From Gemmatimonadota bacterium (lineage in GTDB: Bacteria; Gemmatimonadota; Gemmatimonadetes; Palauibacterales; Palauibacteraceae), in the NCBI GenBank assembly GCA_029288095.1, contig JARFPW010000150.1:1-8943 (forward strand): a stretch of DNA of 8,943 nucleotides, written 5' to 3'. The position numbers and the translations under genes are program-made. The notes under the pieces were generated by a model. It was not told the origin of the DNA. It saw only the letters and a list, made by a program, of their open reading frames with translations, and searched no databases. This document shows positions 6,672 to 8,943 of this stretch, piece by piece (the first letter of the stretch is position 1; each line of letters begins with the position of its first letter).

Positions 6672-7277
6672 GTGAAATCCGGGGGTCGGTCGGTGCGAGA
6701 GATCCCTACACGAATCGTGTATTGGGGACCCCGGGGAAGCGGGAAGACGGAGACCTTGAGGGCGATCGCCGCGGGTCTCGATCCCAAATCGTGTGGCCCG
6801 CTTCTCACGCCGTCCGATCAGGACTCGCGCACGCTATTCATGGACCTGATGACGGTTGAAATGGGAGCGCTCGATGGCGTTCCGGTCAGGTTACACCTCG
6901 TCGGCCTTCCGGGTGACGATCGCCTGAACGAGAACGCACTCGCGGTTGTTCGCGGAGCCCACGGTTTCGTGTTCGTTGCCGATAGCGCTCCCGGACGACA
7001 GGAAGAAAACAGGTCCGCCCTCGAATCGCTTCGCCGACACCTGGCTGCTATCGGACAGCCGGATCGCCCCATCGTGGTCCAGTTCAATCGTCGAGATATC
7101 GCCGGTGCCCGATCGACGGAGGAGATGGTAACGGACCTCGGCCTGGATCAAGCTGCCGGCCAGTGGTTCGAGACGACTGCGTTGAACGGGAGTGGCGTGA
7201 TGGAGGCTCTCGCAGCAGTCGCGGTTCGCGTAGTTGACGTCCTGTCAGCGGCTGCTGAGGAGAGATCCGGGACGTGA
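6672..7277 (+). CDS. MglA-like Ras-superfamily small GTPase, divergent
   Basis: A 201-residue predicted cytoplasmic GTPase. In MglA proteins GTP switching controls cell polarity or gliding, but the role here is unknown. The pattern follows MglA: IVYWGPRGSGKTETLR with P-loop GPRGSGKT at 19-26, then DSRTLFMDLM with T54 (as in MglA TLFFDF). Strand VRLHLVGLPG leads to GFVFVADSAPGRQEENRSAL, IVVQFNRRDI and finally TTALNGSGVMEAL (G5 region). Two motifs differ: G3 reads LPGD where MglA has VPGQ, so the catalytic glutamine is an aspartate at 82, and G4 reads NRRD (139-142) instead of NKRD. The GTG start at 6672 has GAAGGGG eight bases upstream; a GTG at 6693 is an alternative. No mglB is adjacent. It overlaps pgsA by GTGA. 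Confidence 0.85.
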   Translation: MKSGGRSVREIPTRIVYWGPRGSGKTETLRAIAAGLDPKSCGPLLTPSDQDSRTLFMDLMTVEMGALDGVPVRLHLVGLPGDDRLNENALAVVRGAHGFVFVADSAPGRQEENRSALESLRRHLAAIGQPDRPIVVQFNRRDIAGARSTEEMVTDLGLDQAAGQWFETTALNGSGVMEALAAVAVRVVDVLSAAAEERSGT

Positions 7278-7906
7278 ACCTGCCAAACGCCATCACCACA
7301 CTCCGGATCGCGCTCGCTCCGGTCGCAACGCTGTTGCTCCTCCAATCGGACACGAGTAGCCGACTGCTGGCGATGGCTGTGTTCCTGGTGGCTGCCTTGT
7401 CAGATCTCGCGGACGGTGCCCTAGCCAGGCAGCGGGGTGAGGTTACGGACTTCGGGAAACTGGTTGATCCGATTGCCGACAAACTGCTTCTCGTTGCCAC
7501 GCTGATCCCGTTCTATCTGTTGACCTCCGCCCGTCCTGAACTCGGCCGGCTTCCTCTGTTCGGCGGTATCGGGCTGTGGGTCCTGGTGGTGATCTTCGGA
7601 AGGGAGGCAGCGGTTACGCTCTTGCGCATGCGGGCAGCACGCCGCGGGATCGTGATGCCGGCGAGGCAGGCTGGAAAATACAAGGCGTTTGCCCAGAACG
7701 TCTTCATCGGGTCGATGATCCTGTGGTTGGCCTACCGGACGGAAGTTATAGCTGCTGGTTGGACGGGTCGATTGAACAGTGTCTGGGAGAGCTTTCACGG
7801 TTGGTTCACTGCGGCGGCGCTCGTCACGGCGCTGGGACTCACCGTCTATTCGTTTGTCGTGTATCTCGTTGCCTTCCGCAGCCTGTCGGTAGAGGGCGAG
7901 ACGTGA
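7274..7906 (+). CDS. pgsA: CDP-diacylglycerol-glycerol-3-phosphate 3-phosphatidyltransferase
   Basis: An integral membrane enzyme that makes phosphatidylglycerophosphate from CDP-diacylglycerol and glycerol 3-phosphate, the committed step to phosphatidylglycerol and cardiolipin. The N terminus NLPNAITTLRIALAP is typical. The CDP-alcohol phosphotransferase motif is complete: D44, D47, G48, A51, R52, G61, D65 and D69 with the standard spacing. The PgsA-specific stretch with R110-E111 and GKYKAFAQ (134-141) follows; many relatives have KT where this has KA. Several hydrophobic segments (about 13-42, 70-84, 97-109, 142-155, 179-201) fit a multi-pass protein. Length is 210, slightly longer than the E. 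coli enzyme. GTG start overlaps the GTPase stop, with GAGGAG (7257-7262) upstream. Another CDP-alcohol transferase is possible but less likely. Confidence 0.92.
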   Translation: MNLPNAITTLRIALAPVATLLLLQSDTSSRLLAMAVFLVAALSDLADGALARQRGEVTDFGKLVDPIADKLLLVATLIPFYLLTSARPELGRLPLFGGIGLWVLVVIFGREAAVTLLRMRAARRGIVMPARQAGKYKAFAQNVFIGSMILWLAYRTEVIAAGWTGRLNSVWESFHGWFTAAALVTALGLTVYSFVVYLVAFRSLSVEGET

Positions 7907-8427
7907 GATGTCCGAACGCCCAATTCGCGGCGCCGGCTGAGCAGCTGTGCTCGACATTGCGTCACCGAAATGAGACTCTCGCAGCGGCTGAAAGCTGTAC
8001 GGGAGGATGGCTGGGTCGGGAGATCACCGCAGTACCTGGTGCGTCGGACGTATTCTGGGGCTCGGTCGTAGCGTACTCGGACGACGCCAAGACGGAACTG
8101 GCCGGCGTCCCTTCGGAACTGATCAGTCGTCACGGCGCAGTGTCTGCGGAGGTCTCCGAAGCGCTGGCGACAGGTGTTCGGCGGCGCTCGGGTTCCGACT
8201 GGGCCGTTTCCATCACCGGAGTCGCCGGCCCGACCGGCGGATCGCCGGATAAACCCGTGGGCACGGTGTGGATCGGGACGGCGGGACCTGCGGGTACGGT
8301 GACCCGCCTCGTCGTGGCGACGGGGGATCGGGACGAGGTCCGGGCGGCTGCGGTCGGAGCTGCTCTAGAGTCGGTGCTGGAAGCGGTTGAGGGGATCGCC
8401 GCAGGCAACGATAGCGAGAGCGGGTGA
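7903..8427 (+). CDS. pncC: CinA C-terminal domain protein, nicotinamide-nucleotide amidohydrolase
   Basis: The PncC/CinA-C family deamidates nicotinamide mononucleotide to nicotinic acid mononucleotide, recycling NAD breakdown products. The 174-residue protein is one domain. AAAESCTGGWLG (from 27) carries the predicted nucleophile S31. FWGSVVAYSDDAKTELAGVP follows with the expected lysine K63. Then GAVSAEVSEALATGVR and SITGVAGPTGGSPDKPVGTV at about 103-122 are conserved family segments. The N-terminal molybdopterin-binding-like CinA domain is absent, as in E. coli PncC (YgaD). The frame stays open far upstream within pgsA, but homology begins only near 7903. GTG 7903 shares GTGA with the pgsA stop and has AGAGGG about seven bases upstream. 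Coupling with pgsA is likely; DNA-uptake involvement is not implied. Confidence 0.93.
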   Translation: MRCPNAQFAAPAEQLCSTLRHRNETLAAAESCTGGWLGREITAVPGASDVFWGSVVAYSDDAKTELAGVPSELISRHGAVSAEVSEALATGVRRRSGSDWAVSITGVAGPTGGSPDKPVGTVWIGTAGPAGTVTRLVVATGDRDEVRAAAVGAALESVLEAVEGIAAGNDSESG

Positions 8428-8943
8428 GCCCCGGCGGGATGCCTGGTCGGCTCCACCTGCGGCATTGGCGTCGGAGTTCGTCCGAGGCTCTGGGCACGCT
8501 GCTGTGTGTGCATGGCCTGCACGAGCACAGTGGCCGCTATGAGCGGCTTGCCAGTGTAGTCTGCCAAGCCGGCTTCGATGTAGTCGCCGCCGACCTGGTC
8601 GGCCATGGTCGATCGCCCGGTCGCCGGGGTCACATCGCGGACTTCGCGACCGACCACCTCGGGGCCGTGGATGAGATGATTGCGGCGGCCGACCGGCTGG
8701 GGTTGATCGCGCCTCACTACCTGTTGGGTCACTCACTCGGTGGGTTGATTGCCATGCGCTGGATTCAGACGCGCGGCGCTTCGATTGCCGGCCTCGTCCT
8801 CTTAACTCCGTTTGTCGCGGCTCGAGTGGATGTTCCGGCCTGGAAGCGCTGGGCGGCGGTCTTGTTGAGTCGCCCGCTGCCTGGTTTTAGTCTGGAAACC
8901 GGGATTCTGGACTCGGACTTGTTCCGGGACCCCGCCGAAGAAG
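8424..8943 (+). CDS. Alpha/beta hydrolase, monoacylglycerol lipase-like (3' end outside window)
   Basis: The frame from GTG 8424 is open to the right edge, giving 173 residues of an unfinished protein. It matches the serine aminopeptidase/monoacylglycerol lipase branch of alpha/beta hydrolases (Hydrolase_4). VHGLHEHSGRYERLA (29-43) contains the HG oxyanion motif. DLVGHGRSPGRRGHIADF (57-74) is the typical second block. The nucleophile elbow GHSLGG places the catalytic serine at 104. LLTPFV follows, and LDSDLFRDP near the edge resembles the family LSRDP segment. The catalytic Asp and His lie beyond the window. The likely substrate is a monoacylglycerol or lysophospholipid ester; that is inference. 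GTG 8424 overlaps the pncC stop by GTGA; ATG 8439 in frame is an alternative start. Location near pgsA would fit lipid turnover. Confidence 0.88.
   Translation, partial: MSPGGMPGRLHLRHWRRSSSEALGTLLCVHGLHEHSGRYERLASVVCQAGFDVVAADLVGHGRSPGRRGHIADFATDHLGAVDEMIAAADRLGLIAPHYLLGHSLGGLIAMRWIQTRGASIAGLVLLTPFVAARVDVPAWKRWAAVLLSRPLPGFSLETGILDSDLFRDPAEE

Noticed and set aside
7576..7902. Long in-frame extension upstream of pncC inside pgsA
   Set aside because: The frame is open but the translated sequence has no CinA or MoCF-like features, while pgsA in the other frame has complete motifs. The GTG at 7903 fits the domain start and the overlap pattern.

Overview
The window is a dense, GC-rich stretch of bacterial chromosome with every supported gene on the + strand. 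It contains nine complete protein genes, two protein genes cut by the window edges (smc at the left, an alpha/beta hydrolase at the right) and one small RNA gene. No insertion sequence, phage gene, CRISPR array, tRNA or rRNA was seen. The gene set and order (smc; a metallo-beta-lactamase (MBL) hydrolase; yraN; SRP RNA; dnaX; ybaB; recR; small membrane protein; MglA-like GTPase; pgsA; pncC/cinA; lipase-like hydrolase), the high GC and the MglA-type GTPase suggest a Gram-negative, non-model phylum, perhaps Gemmatimonadota or a relative. That placement is recalled from general knowledge and is not proven here.

Layout. Bases 1-2273 hold the hinge, second coiled coil and ATPase head of the chromosome-organising protein SMC. 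A 4-base overlap leads into an RNase Z-like MBL hydrolase (2270-3067), followed by a YraN/UPF0102 nuclease-like protein (3100-3459). The only sizeable intergenic gap (3460-3680) contains a 4.5S-type SRP RNA gene (about 3511-3603) with a well-placed sigma70-like promoter. Next comes the classic replication and repair cluster dnaX-ybaB-recR (3681-6323), the same order as scr-dnaX-yaaK-recR in Bacillus subtilis.

Immediately after recR are a one-pass membrane protein of unknown function (6324-6668) and a divergent MglA-family small GTPase (6672-7277). Then follow phosphatidylglycerophosphate synthase (7274-7906), a stand-alone CinA C-terminal amidohydrolase (7903-8427) and a monoacylglycerol-lipase-like hydrolase (8424-end).

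Genes from recR to the right edge abut or overlap and probably form one long transcript. Four junctions in the window use the same GTGA stop/start overlap, which suggests translational coupling. Most of the window is housekeeping. The least explained part is the pair at 6324-7277: a membrane protein plus a GTPase with altered G3 and G4 motifs and no MglB partner beside it. The SRP RNA is also unusual, because its apical loop reads as five bases instead of the usual GNRA four.
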